A stretch of DNA of 64,000 nt from assembly GCA_905183005.1 (NCBI GenBank), contig CAJJDO010000054.1, positions 468,121 to 532,120 on the forward strand, given 5' to 3'. Origin of the DNA: Paramecium pentaurelia. Taxonomy: Eukaryota > Ciliophora > Oligohymenophorea > Peniculida > Parameciidae. The position numbers were made by a program, and so were the translations under genes. This document shows positions 49,143 through 61,000 of this stretch, piece after piece. Within the stretch, counting starts at the first letter, position 1, and the number at the start of each line of letters is the position of its first letter. Under the pieces are notes generated by a model. It worked only from the letters and a program-made list of their open reading frames with translations. It made no database searches and was not told where the DNA came from.

Positions 49143-49545
49143 GTTCTACCTTAAGATTTATTGGATGCTTTTGATGATCCTGAACCAGTAGTATCATAAC
49201 CAAATTCATAGTAATAGCCTTAATTCAATATAACTTCATTATATTAATAATAAGTAATTTTTACTTTTATTGTAGCCTAATGTTCCTATACAGTCATCAA
49301 TAGCAACATAATCCCCCCCATAATAATAATAATTTGTAATTATATTATTTATGTAAATTTAGAGATAAAGTATGCCTAATCAATATCAGCCTTAACCTTT
49401 TAATCAAATGCCATAACAATAATATTAGAATCCTTAGATTTCAATTACATAGTTATATAACCAACCATAAGCTTAAATCAACATGAATGTCCCAGTTTAA
49501 ATAAATGTAAAAACATAGTCAACTCCGTTTGATGATGTATTTTGA
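47832..49545 (+). CDS. FAIM-like beta-domain protein with Gln-rich endocytic-motif tail
   Basis: 528 residues; introns 47888-47912, 48042-48072, 48195-48216, 49254-49275 and 49336-49362. Residues about 20-105 resemble FAIM1 beta-domains: YTWKFSIDDKDHTIELFVS, LSGKKKVVHNGKTL, then strands ending GDLYDLRINNMQF. The remaining 400 residues are Gln/Pro/Asn-rich and carry short motifs of the kind used by clathrin adaptors: DFADFGNF, NPFGDF, LLDFGDD, DLLDAFDD and a final TPFDDVF. This combination suggests an accessory protein for membrane traffic, but that is inference from motifs that can arise by chance in low-complexity sequence. The 27-nt intron is a multiple of three with no in-frame TGA. A poly-Gln run is encoded at 49101-49140. 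Confidence 0.6.
49101..49140 (+). repeat. CAA/TAA-type trinucleotide run encoding poly-Gln
   Basis: ATA/AAT/TAA repeat inside the FAIM-like gene. In the coding phase it is TAA after an initial CAA, giving a Gln run. Confidence 0.9.
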
Positions 49546-49605
49546 AAAAATATAAAAGAAAAATGGCTATTTTTATGTATTATAATTGTTATTATTTAAT
49601 GATCA

Positions 49606-51554
49606 TCATGAAGGAACATATGATCTCATTATTTTGGAATTTGTCCCTTAAACTATTGAACGACCTTATTAATTCACTTTATCTTTCAATTCATAGTTTT
49701 CAATTTCTATTTGATTAGCCTTTTTTCTTAATTATTCATATTACTATTTTAGTTCATTAAGCACTTAATTGATGTTTTTATTCTAATTTAATACTAAAAT
49801 ATACTTGCAACTCTAATTAATCTTTATCCATTCTTAAACCTTATATTTTATCTTCATAATATTATTCTCTTCTACGAATTTATTCTTCTAATTCTTAATT
49901 CTTCGACTTATAACTGTTGTTCTCATGTTCTAACTTATATTTTTCAACCTTGTTATTCTATTCATAATCTTCCCTTTCTTATTTTAGTCTATGATTCTCT
50001 TTTTATAATTTTTCATTCAAAATTTCTTTTTGATTTAAAAATTACTCTAGCTCCGCTATTTTCTAATATTTGTTTATAATTTACATTTTCTCTATTTTCA
50101 ACAGATTATTTGTATTTAACCTTTTGCTGTTCTATTACCTTATCTTTTTCATTTTTTAAAGATTCTAGTTAATTTTAATGTGATTAATTCATAGAATCAA
50201 TTTATTGTTAAAGCTATCTAGTTTTAGAATCATAATTATCTATTTCAAGTGTAAGTTAATTTTCCTTTTCAGCTCTTTTCTGCGATAATTTAATACTATT
50301 AATTTAACTTAAAATTTACTGTTCTTCCTCTCTTTTTTACATGAGGTCCATTTTTCTATTGAGATCATCTATTGTTAACTATTTTTTATTATTTTCTTTT
50401 TCTGACTCATGAAGTTTTTATTAAAAGCTTTTAGTATCATGTGAAAATTAATCTCTTTCCTCGTTTATTGAATGATTTTCAGCTTCTAATTCTTTTATCT
50501 TTCGTGATTTATCAGAAATTTCTTATCTTAATTTATCTATTTCAGATTCAAAATCTTTCTACTAACTTTCTGAATCATTTACTAAAGCTTAGTATCTTTT
50601 CTCTAATTCTTCATATTATAAGATTAATTTTATATTATCCTATTCAAATTTTACATTTTTATTCTTCACTTCTCTTATTTTACTATCTGCATCTTTATTT
50701 GAACTAAGTAAATCTTCATATTTTCTTTAATATTCTTATTTTAAATCTCTAATCTCACTAATTTCAGTTGATAATTTCTCGTTTTTTAGTTGATTTTCCT
50801 TTAATTGTTTTTTTTATAAATCACAATCTCTCTATAATTCTTTCACTTTTCCCAACAGTTCTTTGTAGTTCTTCAACAATGTATGATTTTCTTATGTAAG
50901 CTCTTTCACTTTCTCTGCCCAATCATCCTTCTATAAGCGCTCTTAATTTAAATATAAATATTTTACTGTATAAATTAGCCATTTAATCTTATATTGTTCC
51001 ATTTTAATATATATTTAAAATAATTTCACATTTTTTTTCTAATTATTCCCTCAATGTCTAATTTTCTTCAACAAATTGTCTTGATAATTATTCTAATTAA
51101 CTGATATCTTATTTGTATATTTCAATCTAAATAATTATAAAATATATTTAAATTTAATTACAATATGCTTTTGTTCAGCAATTTATTCATCATAACCATC
51201 TAACAATGGTTGCAATTTTTTCCAAGTAAACTCTGTTCTCAAATGCGGTGCTTCTTATCTTGATTCGTTTTCATCATCATCTGTACTAGTGTATGATCCA
51301 AATCTGTTAATATATTGTTAAATTTCTTTTAAAGCTTTTTCAACTATTTTTTATATATAAATTTCTATACGTAATCTTTAATACATAGTACTGTTTTCTT
51401 TCTCTCTCTCCAGTTCTATTTTCATCTCCTGAAGATTTTTATTCTTATTAACAATCTCATGTTGATTTTTCTATTAGAATGATGATTAGATGCCCAGTGC
51501 ACCTTGGTTCGGGCCAAATTGTGATTAAGCTATATGATATGCTAATGAAAGCAT
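49606..51554 (-). CDS. Coiled-coil protein, unknown function
   Basis: 614 residues; introns at plus 51127-51161, 50942-50966 (acceptor TTAAG), 50063-50084 and 49783-49804. After a 30-residue N-terminus (MLSLAYHIAQSQFGPNQGAL) nearly the whole protein is Glu/Lys/Gln-rich heptad sequence, for example ELQRDCDLQKKQLKENQ and KIAELEQFLNQKEILNEKL, so a long continuous coiled coil. Residues near 70-110 form a less regular acidic region (STDDDENESRQEAP). Likely structural, as in basal bodies, cilia or cortex, but no specific family is recognised. The 35-nt intron is the longest in the window. Divergent from the next gene (68 nt). Confidence 0.75.
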
Positions 51555-51622
51555 TACTATTAAATCTCGACATTAACTTTCAAATTTTATTTTGAAAATA
51601 ATTATATAAATTTTATCATTAA

Positions 51623-53253
51623 ATGCATATTGAACATAAATCAAATAAGATTATCAACGAATTCGTAAAACAATTTCCAGAAGAATAAAGGAATAGTGTA
51701 ATGAATTTTCTATTAATTCTTGGATTCGACATTGCTAGAAAACTAGGATAAAACAATTAAGCAGAACTGTATTCAACGATGAAATAGTTATCAAGTATAA
51801 ATTTGATTCAACATTATATGTAGAATTTATTATAAATGATTACAATTAAAATGGCTAAAGTGAATTAAGAGAAGAGATTAAAAAAATTTAGCAATAATTG
51901 GTTCAACTAAATTCATTGTTCAATAATAATGAGAACGAGTAAATGTAATCCAAGAGCCAGGATATTTATAGAAATCAACCCTAGACAAAACCATAATATA
52001 GTCATAACAGATTCTATACACAGAATGATATGGAGGATTAAATAAATGCAAGAATGAGAGAAGAATAATAACTTAGTACAAATTCAAAAAATTAATTCAA
52101 ACCTGCCAAAAGAAATAATAAAAATAAATCACCATTGTAGTAAAATAATAATAATTTAACTGCAAAAATAACTGAATCCCCACCTCCTCCAATGGTTTAT
52201 TAAAAAACCGTAAGTAGTAAATTCAATATTAAACCACACCTAGATGATCATTAAATGTAATTAAAAAATTTATTTTTCTTAGTAAATAATTACTATATTC
52301 AGAAAATGAAAGAATTTATTAAGAGGATTTTGATTCCATTTCTAATAGAGGTCATCATTACAATCAATCTCCAAAATCTATTAAATATACATTAAATATT
52401 TAGAACCTTGGTATACTATTAAATTATTATAGACAATATTGGATAAAGATTTTAAACCCATGAAACTAATAAAAAGAATAAACCTTAATAAACTTCAAAC
52501 AGTAGTAGATAGAAAAAGAAAGTACCTGCATATTTATAAAATGTTGAATCCAAAATAAAACCAAAATTAGATTAAGATAAATAAGCATTTAAAAATTAAA
52601 AAAGTATTTCTTTCTATTAGCTTAAGATTATGATGATGATGAAAATTAATATTATAACTATAAGATGTCTTCATCATAACAAATGACTGCTAACTTTTAA
52701 AATAATAAAAATTTTATTCGTCCTAGTTAAGAATCAGATACGTATTATGAGATATAGCAATACCTGATAAATTAATAGCACTAAAATTTTCATCTCTCTC
52801 CAGTTTAAGAAATGAAGACAGATAATGAAATTATATCTAATAAAAAAAAGACTTAGAATTTTAGAGAAAATACAAAAAGTTCAATAAAAAGCTCCAATGA
52901 TGCAAATAATCTTCGATAACATCAATAATAACATTTTTTTGAACAACATGAAAGTTTACCTTACACAAATTCAATTACTCCAATTTAGGTATCAGATTTT
53001 TAAACAAGTAAACAGTAATCAGATTTAAGTTTTGATGCATTTAGAAAAAAAGCCTAATTCACTTCTCCATATGTAAATACTAAAATAATTTTAGGCAATA
53101 TCTTTATAGCAAAGCTCTTAACCAATTCAAACAGCTTAAAAACCATAAAGAAATGATGATGAAAGTAGTGAAAGTTTTTCCAATTTTACACCACCAAACA
53201 AGGAAGTTAGAGAATTTTTATCAAAATAATGCATTTATTAAGACTAAGATTGA
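51623..53253 (+). CDS. Unrecognised protein, helical N-terminus and disordered body
   Basis: 504 residues; introns 51795-51823, 52257-52282, 52411-52432, 52604-52620 and 53073-53094. All five are needed to keep one frame to TGA 53251. The N-terminal 60 residues look like a compact helical domain (KIINEFVKQFPEEQRNSVMN, then LLILGFDIARKLG), followed by a short coiled coil (ELREEIKKIQQQL). The rest is Ser/Asn/Gln/Lys-rich and probably disordered, with PPPPM and repeated SPxx motifs. I do not recognise a family. The 17-nt intron is unusually short. Confidence 0.6.
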
Positions 53254-53280
53254 GATTTATTTTTACCTTTAGTTTTATTA

Positions 53281-53820
53281 ATGTTCAAAATATTTAGACT
53301 GATAGAGACACTTGGTCGATTCTTCAAAAAACCACCAGCAGGGACAGGTAGACGTATTGCCATGTCTCCATTCTTTAAAAATATTCTAACCGAAGATGAA
53401 GAAGAAAATTTTAAAAGACAGGAGATTTTTTATGATCCACATACGTAATATATGAATAAATTGAAGATATTATTTAAGATAATAGAAGATTTAGTCTTAC
53501 TAAAATGAACTTATGTAGAAAAATCATTAAAGGCGTGATGATAGTGGTTTATCCGAATTAGGTATATTTAATCTCGATTTTCTAGTGATTACAGCAAAAA
53601 TGCCTGAAAGAAATTAATTATCACACACAGGAGATTATTAAATTCATAATTAAGACAGTTTTCTTCATTCAATTCAACTTGGTAGAAAGGGAGCTGAAAA
53701 TCATTTTTTCAGTTTAGATGATGTTGAATCAATTTATAGCTCTTTCGAATAGGATATAAATTTCGATATGTAAAACTTTAAAACATATATAGAGAGGATA
53801 GCATAGTGTATCAGCATTGA
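53281..53820 (+). CDS. Unrecognised 156-residue protein
   Basis: Introns 53445-53466 (acceptor TGAAG), 53562-53585 and 53770-53792; ends EDSIVYQH at TGA 53818. The sequence starts MFKIFRLIETLGRFFKKPP, a basic amphipathic segment, and continues polar with SPFFKNILTEDEEENFKRQ. No known domain seen. For the first intron an alternative (GTCTTAC...TGTAG, 25 nt, around 53494) gives the same downstream frame; the GTAATA donor was preferred. The middle 24-nt intron is a multiple of three without an in-frame TGA, so it may instead be coding. Lies 27 nt after one gene and 56 nt before the PARP gene. Confidence 0.5.
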
Positions 53821-53876
53821 AATATTCTCATTTATTTAATAATATAAATTACATAATTCTTTTTTAATCATTTTGA

Positions 53877-55554
53877 ATGAAAAAAAACAATCGTTAAAGA
53901 ATTAACAATGATTCTTCCATTAGAACAAGAAGTAGGTAGAAATCCATAAATGAGAATGAGGAAAAAATAAGAAAATAAATCGATGAAGAGTTTGAGAAAC
54001 AAAAATAACAAGCAAAATTATAAGTTCAAAATTTACTTTAAGATGAAAATAGTTGTAGTAAAGCAGATCTAAAAAAGGAGATCGTTAAAGGAAGAGTAGC
54101 AGTAGATGAATGTTTTCTTTACAAAGCTGACTACCATGTTTACGAGATTAATAATCAAATTTATGATTCTCTATTGAACCAAACTAATATTGCTTCAGGT
54201 AATAACAACAACAAATTTTACATAGCATAAATCTTAGAGAGTGATAAATAGCCTTGTAAGTCTTGTTATTTTATTTTAGTTAAGTACTATTTTTTCACTA
54301 GATGGGGCAGAGTAGGTTAAAAGGGTTAGCATGCAGCAAAAGAATTGTCTCTATAATCTTGTATCGATGAATATGAGTAAAAAATTTATGATAAAACTGT
54401 TGCAGGTGATTATAAAATTTTAGAAAAATTCCTCATTCAATAAAATACTGAGTCATCTAATGAAATGGTACATTATGAAAAATCGATGTTGTAAAAAGAA
54501 ATTAAAAATTTTCTTAAACTTATTTATGATGTTAAAATGATGGATAAATAAATGATGGAGTATTAATAATTTTATTAATTTCAGGATTGGTTATGATTCT
54601 TCAAAAATGCCATTGGGAAAGTTAGGCAATGAAACCATAAAAAAAGGTTATTGTATATTAAAGAAAATTGCAGAAGCAATAAATGAAACCAAAATAGCTA
54701 AAGCCAAAAAAAAATGTTTATTAGAAAGTTTATCATCTGACTTTTATTCTTATATTCCTCATAACAATGGATACTCAAAATTAAAATCTTTGGATTCTAA
54801 TTCAGATATAAAAGAAAAATTAGAAATGTTAGCTTCTTTAGAGGCAATTGAAATAGCAACAAGTTTAATCTAAAATCATAATGGAAATATCTTTGACAAT
54901 TACTACTTTAAGTTAAATTCAAAAATAAAGTTGATTGATACAGCTTCTGCAGATTATGATATAATTGAAAAGTATGTTGAGAATACTCATGGAAGTACTC
55001 ATTCTAATTACAATCTAAAAGTATTAGAAATATTTAAGATTAAGAGGAAAGGAGAAAAAGAAAAATTTAAGAATTTTGGTAATAGGATGTTGTTATGGCA
55101 TGGTTCAAGATTAACAAATTTTGTAGGAATTATCAGTCAAGGATTAAGAATTGCCCCTCCTGAAGCTCCATGTACTGGATATATGTTTGGAAAAGGTGTT
55201 TATTTTGCAGATTCTGTTTCTAAATCAGCTAATTATTGTTGCACATCACCTTCCAATCCTGTAGGATTAATTTTACTATGTGATGTTTCACTAGGAAAAT
55301 GGTAGGAAAGAACTTAAGCAGATTACGAGGCAAGCAATTTAGAACCAGACTGTTAAAGTACAAAAGGCATTGGGAAAATGGCTCCTACTTAAAATGTTTA
55401 ATTTTCAGATTTCTAAGTTCCAATAGGAAAATTAGAGGATTAATAAATTAATAGTGATTTGATGTATAATGAATACATCGTATACAATGTCGACTAAGTT
55501 CAAATAAAATATTTGGTAAAATTAGAATTTATATATAAATAAAAAATAAAATGA
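53877..55554 (+). CDS. Poly(ADP-ribose) polymerase, WGR + regulatory + catalytic domains (PARP1/2/3 type)
   Basis: 542 residues; introns 54256-54279 and 54560-54584 (acceptor TTCAG). Order: short basic, Glu/Lys/Gln-rich N-terminus, WGR domain (YYFFTRWGRVGQKGQH, Trp near residue 135), helical regulatory domain beginning IGYDSSKMPLGKLG, then the ART fold with MLLWHGSR, GYMFGKGVYFAD and a final DLMYNEYIVYN. The H-Y-E triad is complete at about His 392, Tyr 426 and Glu 516, so poly-ADP-ribosylation is predicted. No zinc fingers or BRCT domain, like PARP2/3. The likely role is nuclear DNA-break signalling. ATG 53877 is the first Met after the previous stop; the basic N-terminus could bind DNA (inference). 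Confidence 0.92.
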
Positions 55555-56054
55555 TTCTAAATTATTGTAATAATTAAATCTTTATATGAGAAAAATTTAT
55601 TCTCTATTACTTAGAATTATTTTGTCTTTCGAAAAACTCAGGAATTTTTGAATTAGACTAAGATTAAAAAATTTAATTGTAAATATTTATTGTTAAAAGT
55701 TAAAACATACTTTTTAAGATAAAATTTATGTGGAATTTATCATTTAAATAAGAAAATTGCAGATTTAGAATTATGGTAAAATTCCTTTGACTTATTTATC
55801 TTATTGATTATTTTTTAGCCGATTTTTTTTATATATATTTTTCTTCATGTTAGGAATTCTGTAACATTGTAATCTATTTGATCGAATTGAATATTGATAT
55901 AATTCAAGTTTTTGATTAATAAAAAAATTTTGAAAACAATATTATCTTTCACATAGGATTAAAGACTAGGATTTATCAATTATTTTTATTTAATCAACAC
56001 AAAACTTTAGAGATCAGAATTAATCAAAAAGTCTATTTTTAGTGCTAGAGCTAT
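55555..56054. other. No gene seen
   Basis: 500 nt of very AT-rich sequence 3' of the PARP gene, marking entry into the gene-poor segment. No recognisable motif, RNA gene or repeat. Confidence 0.5.
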
Positions 56055-56348
56055 TCATTTCAGACAGGACCATACCATATCAATCTTACCAGCGTCTATA
56101 AGCCAATAGGCATACTTGATCAATAATGAGAGATAATGTCCAGTACTATGATTTTTTGGGCAGTTCCTTGCCTTGTGAATATTTCTTTGTTCTAGGGAGA
56201 TAACCTTAGATGCATAAGAAACCTTCTCCTCCCTGGATTCAATAAAGATAAAAACATAAATATTATCTCGAGTATAATGATTTAAACAGGCAATTAGATA
56301 TTTTAGAAGTTTATCTCTTTTTCTATAAATATTGAAAGAGACCTACAT
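56055..56348 (-). CDS. Candidate small protein, 97 residues, unrecognised
   Basis: ATG-to-TGA frame without introns on the minus strand, in otherwise gene-poor DNA. Its 3' half has higher GC and more third-position variety than its surroundings, and the translation is balanced rather than Asn/Lys/Ile-only: EEKVSYASKVISLEQRNIHK, ARNCPKNHSTGHYLSLL, then AYWLIDAGKIDMVWSCL. That makes real or formerly real coding likely. It may be a fragment of a larger gene, because the frame begins and ends abruptly. No family recognised. Confidence 0.4.
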
Positions 56349-56948
56349 AAAAGATAGATAACAAAATTTCCTATTTATTGTGAATAATTAATCTGTTGAT
56401 TGGTATTTTTAAACTTATATATAAAATGTATGGATTTAAATAGATATTAATTGACAATATAGATTTCTTGCTTTTAATATAAAGAATGAAACGTTTTCAA
56501 AATTCTATTTTATTATCAATTGTACTTAAATAAATTCTGATTCATCTATAATAATTAAATTATTAATTTCAATATAATAAATATATAAATTAATTTCTTA
56601 AAATTTCCTTCAGAAATACATTTTTGAATTTTAGAATTTTATCAATTACTTTCAAAAATTCCCATAGACTATATAAATTTATTCGATTTATTAATATCTT
56701 AGATGCTTAACTAAATGTGAAATTTTATTATTTCCTTAAAATCACTAGTATAACAAGCATTGAGTTTTATATTTTCCATAACCAAACAATTCTCATTAAT
56801 ATAAAAATTATATTTTCATTCTGTTTCAGATTTTATTTTTTCAAGACCAACGCAATTTTAATTAAACTTTTTTCAATCACACCATTACAAAATTATAATC
56901 ATTTAATATATTTATAATAGATTTGAATTTTCTCATTCTTAAATTTAT
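56349..56948. other. No gene seen
   Basis: 600 nt of AT-rich sequence between the small open frame and the transposase remnant. One short plus frame (56717-56917) has the Ile/Phe/Asn composition expected by chance. Confidence 0.4.
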
Positions 56949-58093
56949 TCATATCAAAACTCTTTACTCTATATTGCCATCCTTATGTGTTGAAATACTA
57001 AAAATGTATTCTTGATATAACTCTCTGTCAAATTATTAAAATTATTATGAATTTCTTAATGTTTACCTATTGTTGTTTAATTAGGTTGTTTGCTCAAATA
57101 CTTTTTTAATTGTTCCAAACTTTTTCTATAAGATTAAATTACAATGCGGAGGCAAAAATTTATGAGGTATGACTTTCAAGATTTTTTAAACTTTTTACAG
57201 TGATGGACTCTAGAATTATCAAAAATGAAAATCAAATTTTTTCCAGAATAATGATTGCTTCCATTCTTATATAATTTAATCAAATGTTGAGCATACACTT
57301 CCCCGTTAACGGTTCCAATCAGTATTTAATATGCCAAATAGCCATTTTAACTTATTGCCCCTAATATTCCTATAGTTGATGTTGGTTTATAACAATCAAT
57401 TATTTTCAACTAATCTCGTCCTTGCCAAATTTTAGGAATTTCGACATTATGCCCTAGACTTGATTCATCTATAAATATATGTATTGCTTAGTTTTGGATT
57501 TGAGTAATAAAGAATAGAGCAAAATCGAATCTTTATTCAATCATATTTCTACCTGATGCTCTAATATCACGTTTAATGGGTAACCTATATAAACATTTAG
57601 CATAATCTTTTACTATTTTTCTAAATTTTGATAATGAAAGAGCAGTCTCAGTAATAGCAAATTTTATTAAGAATTCTTTAAATAAATGCTTTAGATTCAT
57701 CAATAAATCTAAATTCTTTTCTTTTATTTGGTTTTAAATCCAAATAGCATTTTACCTTGATATTCTAAAATGCTATTATGGCTGTAAATACCCTGTAATT
57801 GCTTTATTTGTAAAAATTTGTTCTTTAAATTATGTGATTAAATTCCTTAAACGATTAAAGTATTGGAGTTTCATATTCAAGAGGCAAAATGTTTCGAATA
57901 ATCCGAAATTTCTTTTTTACTTTTCATTTTAGGATTGACCTACTCTTTTTGATTATCTGTACGACTATCTGAAAACATTCTTCTGAACTTAAACTTTCCT
58001 CAAATTCAGAAGTTTTTCCCAATATACGTAATTCTCTTGGTTTAAATTATTTAAATTCTAAACATTATTGACTACATATTGTATGACGCACAT
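56949..58093 (-). mobile_element. Decayed Tc1/mariner (IS630-superfamily) DDE transposase
   Basis: A 306-codon open frame (58093 down to TGA 57176) carries an HTH-like region (QPQQHFRISRQNAIWIQ), then IFIDESSLG with the first catalytic Asp (codon 57467-57469), and LIFIFDNSRVHHCKKF with the second (codon 57218-57220). The frame then breaks next to a run of A; in another phase KFLPPHCNLIL continues. Where the third catalytic Glu should follow, the codon is TAG (Gln, 57126-57128) in ILQKKFGTIKK. That second frame ends at 56949-56951. So the element has a frameshift and has lost its last catalytic residue: a remnant, not an active gene. No terminal inverted repeats were found. Related elements are regarded as ancestors of Paramecium IESs. 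Confidence 0.72.
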
Positions 58094-61000
58094 ATAATTA
58101 TTAGAGCTTAGGATTCTATTTCTACTTAATCATCTAGTTTGATGATTTTTAATCTATATTGATTTAACAATTCCAAAAGTCATACTTAGTTTATATATAT
58201 ATTTATATAACAAAAGACAAGTATAATTCTATTTATGAGTATACCTTTAATAATGACGTGTAGCTGTAGAATGTTTTGTTACCAAACCTTGGAACTTATT
58301 CTATATTCGAGAATTATCCTAATTAATAAAAAAATACTTTTTGAATTGAAACAATAAAATTTAATTTGAAAAAATGAAACATAAATAAAACACATAATTT
58401 CATTGCTTTGAGATAAATATTTTTTATAAGAAAAATATTTCTTTATTTAAGAATTTGTTTTTTGGATTGATTATTGTTCTTTCATTCACGGATTAATTTT
58501 AATCAAAGCAAAACTTTCAAAAGGTAATCTCAATCATTTATTGATTTCCAAATACAATATATTCATATTTGATTATTATTTAAATATAGACTCATGGAAG
58601 CATCCAAGAAGCATACTCAGTCGTTGGGAGTCTAGAATTCATGTTTTATGTGTTGTCTTTGAAATAAATTTACCTACGAAATTTTAACTCAGATGCCATT
58701 CCTTGTGAATATTTGCTCTAAGTTGCTTTGAATAAATGCTATAGAGTATTACAAACAGATGTGAAAATTGGAATATTGTTAAAGAAATGTACGAAAATAC
58801 AACTTTATGATATACTAAATCATCTTGCGGAGTAGAAAAAAATTATTCATGGATTTACACATTCAAATTTACCTTATAAAGAATGGTTGGTGAATATCAT
58901 AGACACTTGGATGATCAAAATCCGATTTTTTAGAAATTTTAAGATTCTGATAATGTACTGGAAATAACATAAGACGATCTAAAGTTCAAAATTTTCTTAA
59001 TTTAGTTTCAGCATTTTAAAACATTTAGAAACTTCATCTGGAAGAAAATGTTAGATGAAATTTTTTAAACGGACCCCTGAGTAGGTGATTTAGAGGAAAT
59101 AATGTATTTAAAAAAAATATTGAAAAACTTGAAATGGTAATTAAAAAGACGAAAATAAGAGGAGGTGTAACTTGAATAAAAGATAAATTACTATTAATTT
59201 AAGGTTGAGCCATAATATCAATAATAATAATATATGATTTAAAAACAGTAAAAAAATTGATGAGTATAAATAAAAAATATAAGATAAAACAAATTTGCAT
59301 AAACAATCTTTATACATTTAGAATTTGGTTTAATTATGAGCCATATATGATCTGATAATGCAACAATAAATCTTTTAGATTATATTTAATTGATGAAATA
59401 ATGATTCCATATATTAAAAAAATTTCGAAGTTTAACGTCTAATATATAGCAATATTTACAAAAAAGTTGAAGCATTTTAAAATTGCTAATAGAATGATAA
59501 TTGAGAATATAATTAGCAATAAATTGTATTTTTCAAAAGGCAAGAGCATTATCTTTACTCAATTTTTTATTCGCTTCTTTAACTAATTACTAAACCATTA
59601 TTTTTTTTAATTTTCAAAGAAAAATAGGATAAGATAGCCAATCAAGATCAAGGTATCTGAAATAAAAATATATATCACTTTTTTTTAATTTAAAACTAAA
59701 TTTTAATTTTAAGCTGCATAAGGTAAAAAATACTTCTTAAAAAGAAATTTTGTGAGCTTAAGAATAATTTTTTTAATTATAATTTATTTTCCATTCTTCT
59801 TAAAAAACGACATTAATGGAATTAAATTAGAAACTAATAAAGCGATGTTTCTTTTAGTAAAAAAAAAATATATTCTTCAAAAATTACAAGCAATCCAATC
59901 ATCCAATTTATTTATTCCAAAACAAAATTATCAAATTCTTATATTTAAGAAAGTCTTAGTGACAATTGTTTTCAAACTTGAACAATTCCAAAGTTAAAAA
60001 AATAGATTTATCTCATGTACTAACATTTAAAATCTTAGCTTAAAAAAAAATGTTAAATTATACAGCTAGAATTTGGAAAACTCATGAAGAAAACCAAATC
60101 CTCAAACTATAAAGAGAGAACAATGTGTTGTAAGTATTTAATATTGCAAAGACTATAACGTTAAAAACTAATGCTTAATAATTGTTCATCTGCTGATCCC
60201 ACTAAATACCCTTTTTTTGAATTATGCTTAAACATATTTTTGTTTTTGGGAGAGAGGAAAGGTCGGTTTTTTTCTCAACCTACTCCTTATGAGTGAAATG
60301 GGAGTTTTCAAAGATCATCTTCTTCTTTATTTGCTTTCATCAGATTAATTGAGATAGTCTCCCAACGCATTAAGAGAAAGAATGAGAATTATTATTATAT
60401 TTAATAACGTAATGAGTGTATTTCATATTCCTTATAGAAATTTGTTAAGCTTTAAGTAATACTCCTCTTTTGGTTCTCTTAATTCTTTTAAAACTATCTT
60501 AAATTATTTGAATAGCGATGTTTTCCTTGCTCTTATCATTTAATAAATATCCTTCCTTTTTCAAGTTGTTTCTCATGAAATTCTTTTGAGGAAAAGCTCT
60601 TCTTCTAAATTAAAAAAAGTGCCATTGTATGAAGGTATCCAAATCATATATTTTGAGAAAAAATTAAGAGCTATGCATTTATAATAATTTGTCCATTAAA
60701 ATGAAATAATTTGAGAATCCAGGTCTCAAATCAAATATGTTTTATATTTTTTTAGTTTCTTTAATGTGAGGAAATCTTTTTTAATATTTAAATAAATTTT
60801 TTTTATTGATTTCTAAATGTATATGAATATCAATAATAACAAGTTTATATCTATCATTTGTGGGAGGATTTAAACATGGAATCATTTATTTAAATTCAAT
60901 ATTCAGATGCACAAATAAAAATAAATTGTCAATATCCAGATATTATAACTGAAAAATTATAGATTTCAGTTTTAAATAATTGACAATGAGGATGTGCTTC

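Noticed and set aside
48469..49191. Several overlapping long frames on both strands over the Gln-rich tail
   Set aside because: They are shadows of the CAA/TAA/AAT-rich coding sequence of the FAIM-like gene; only one phase splices through to both ends with domain-like content.
56170..58705. Shared 14-base stretch CCTTGTGAATATTT at about 56171 and 58701
   Set aside because: Too short and too AT-rich to call a repeat pair; flanks do not align.
58622..60367. Inverted 9-mer CGTTGGGAG flanking about 1.7 kb
   Set aside because: The match does not extend beyond 9-12 bases and no transposon ORF lies neatly between the copies, so it is not accepted as terminal inverted repeats.
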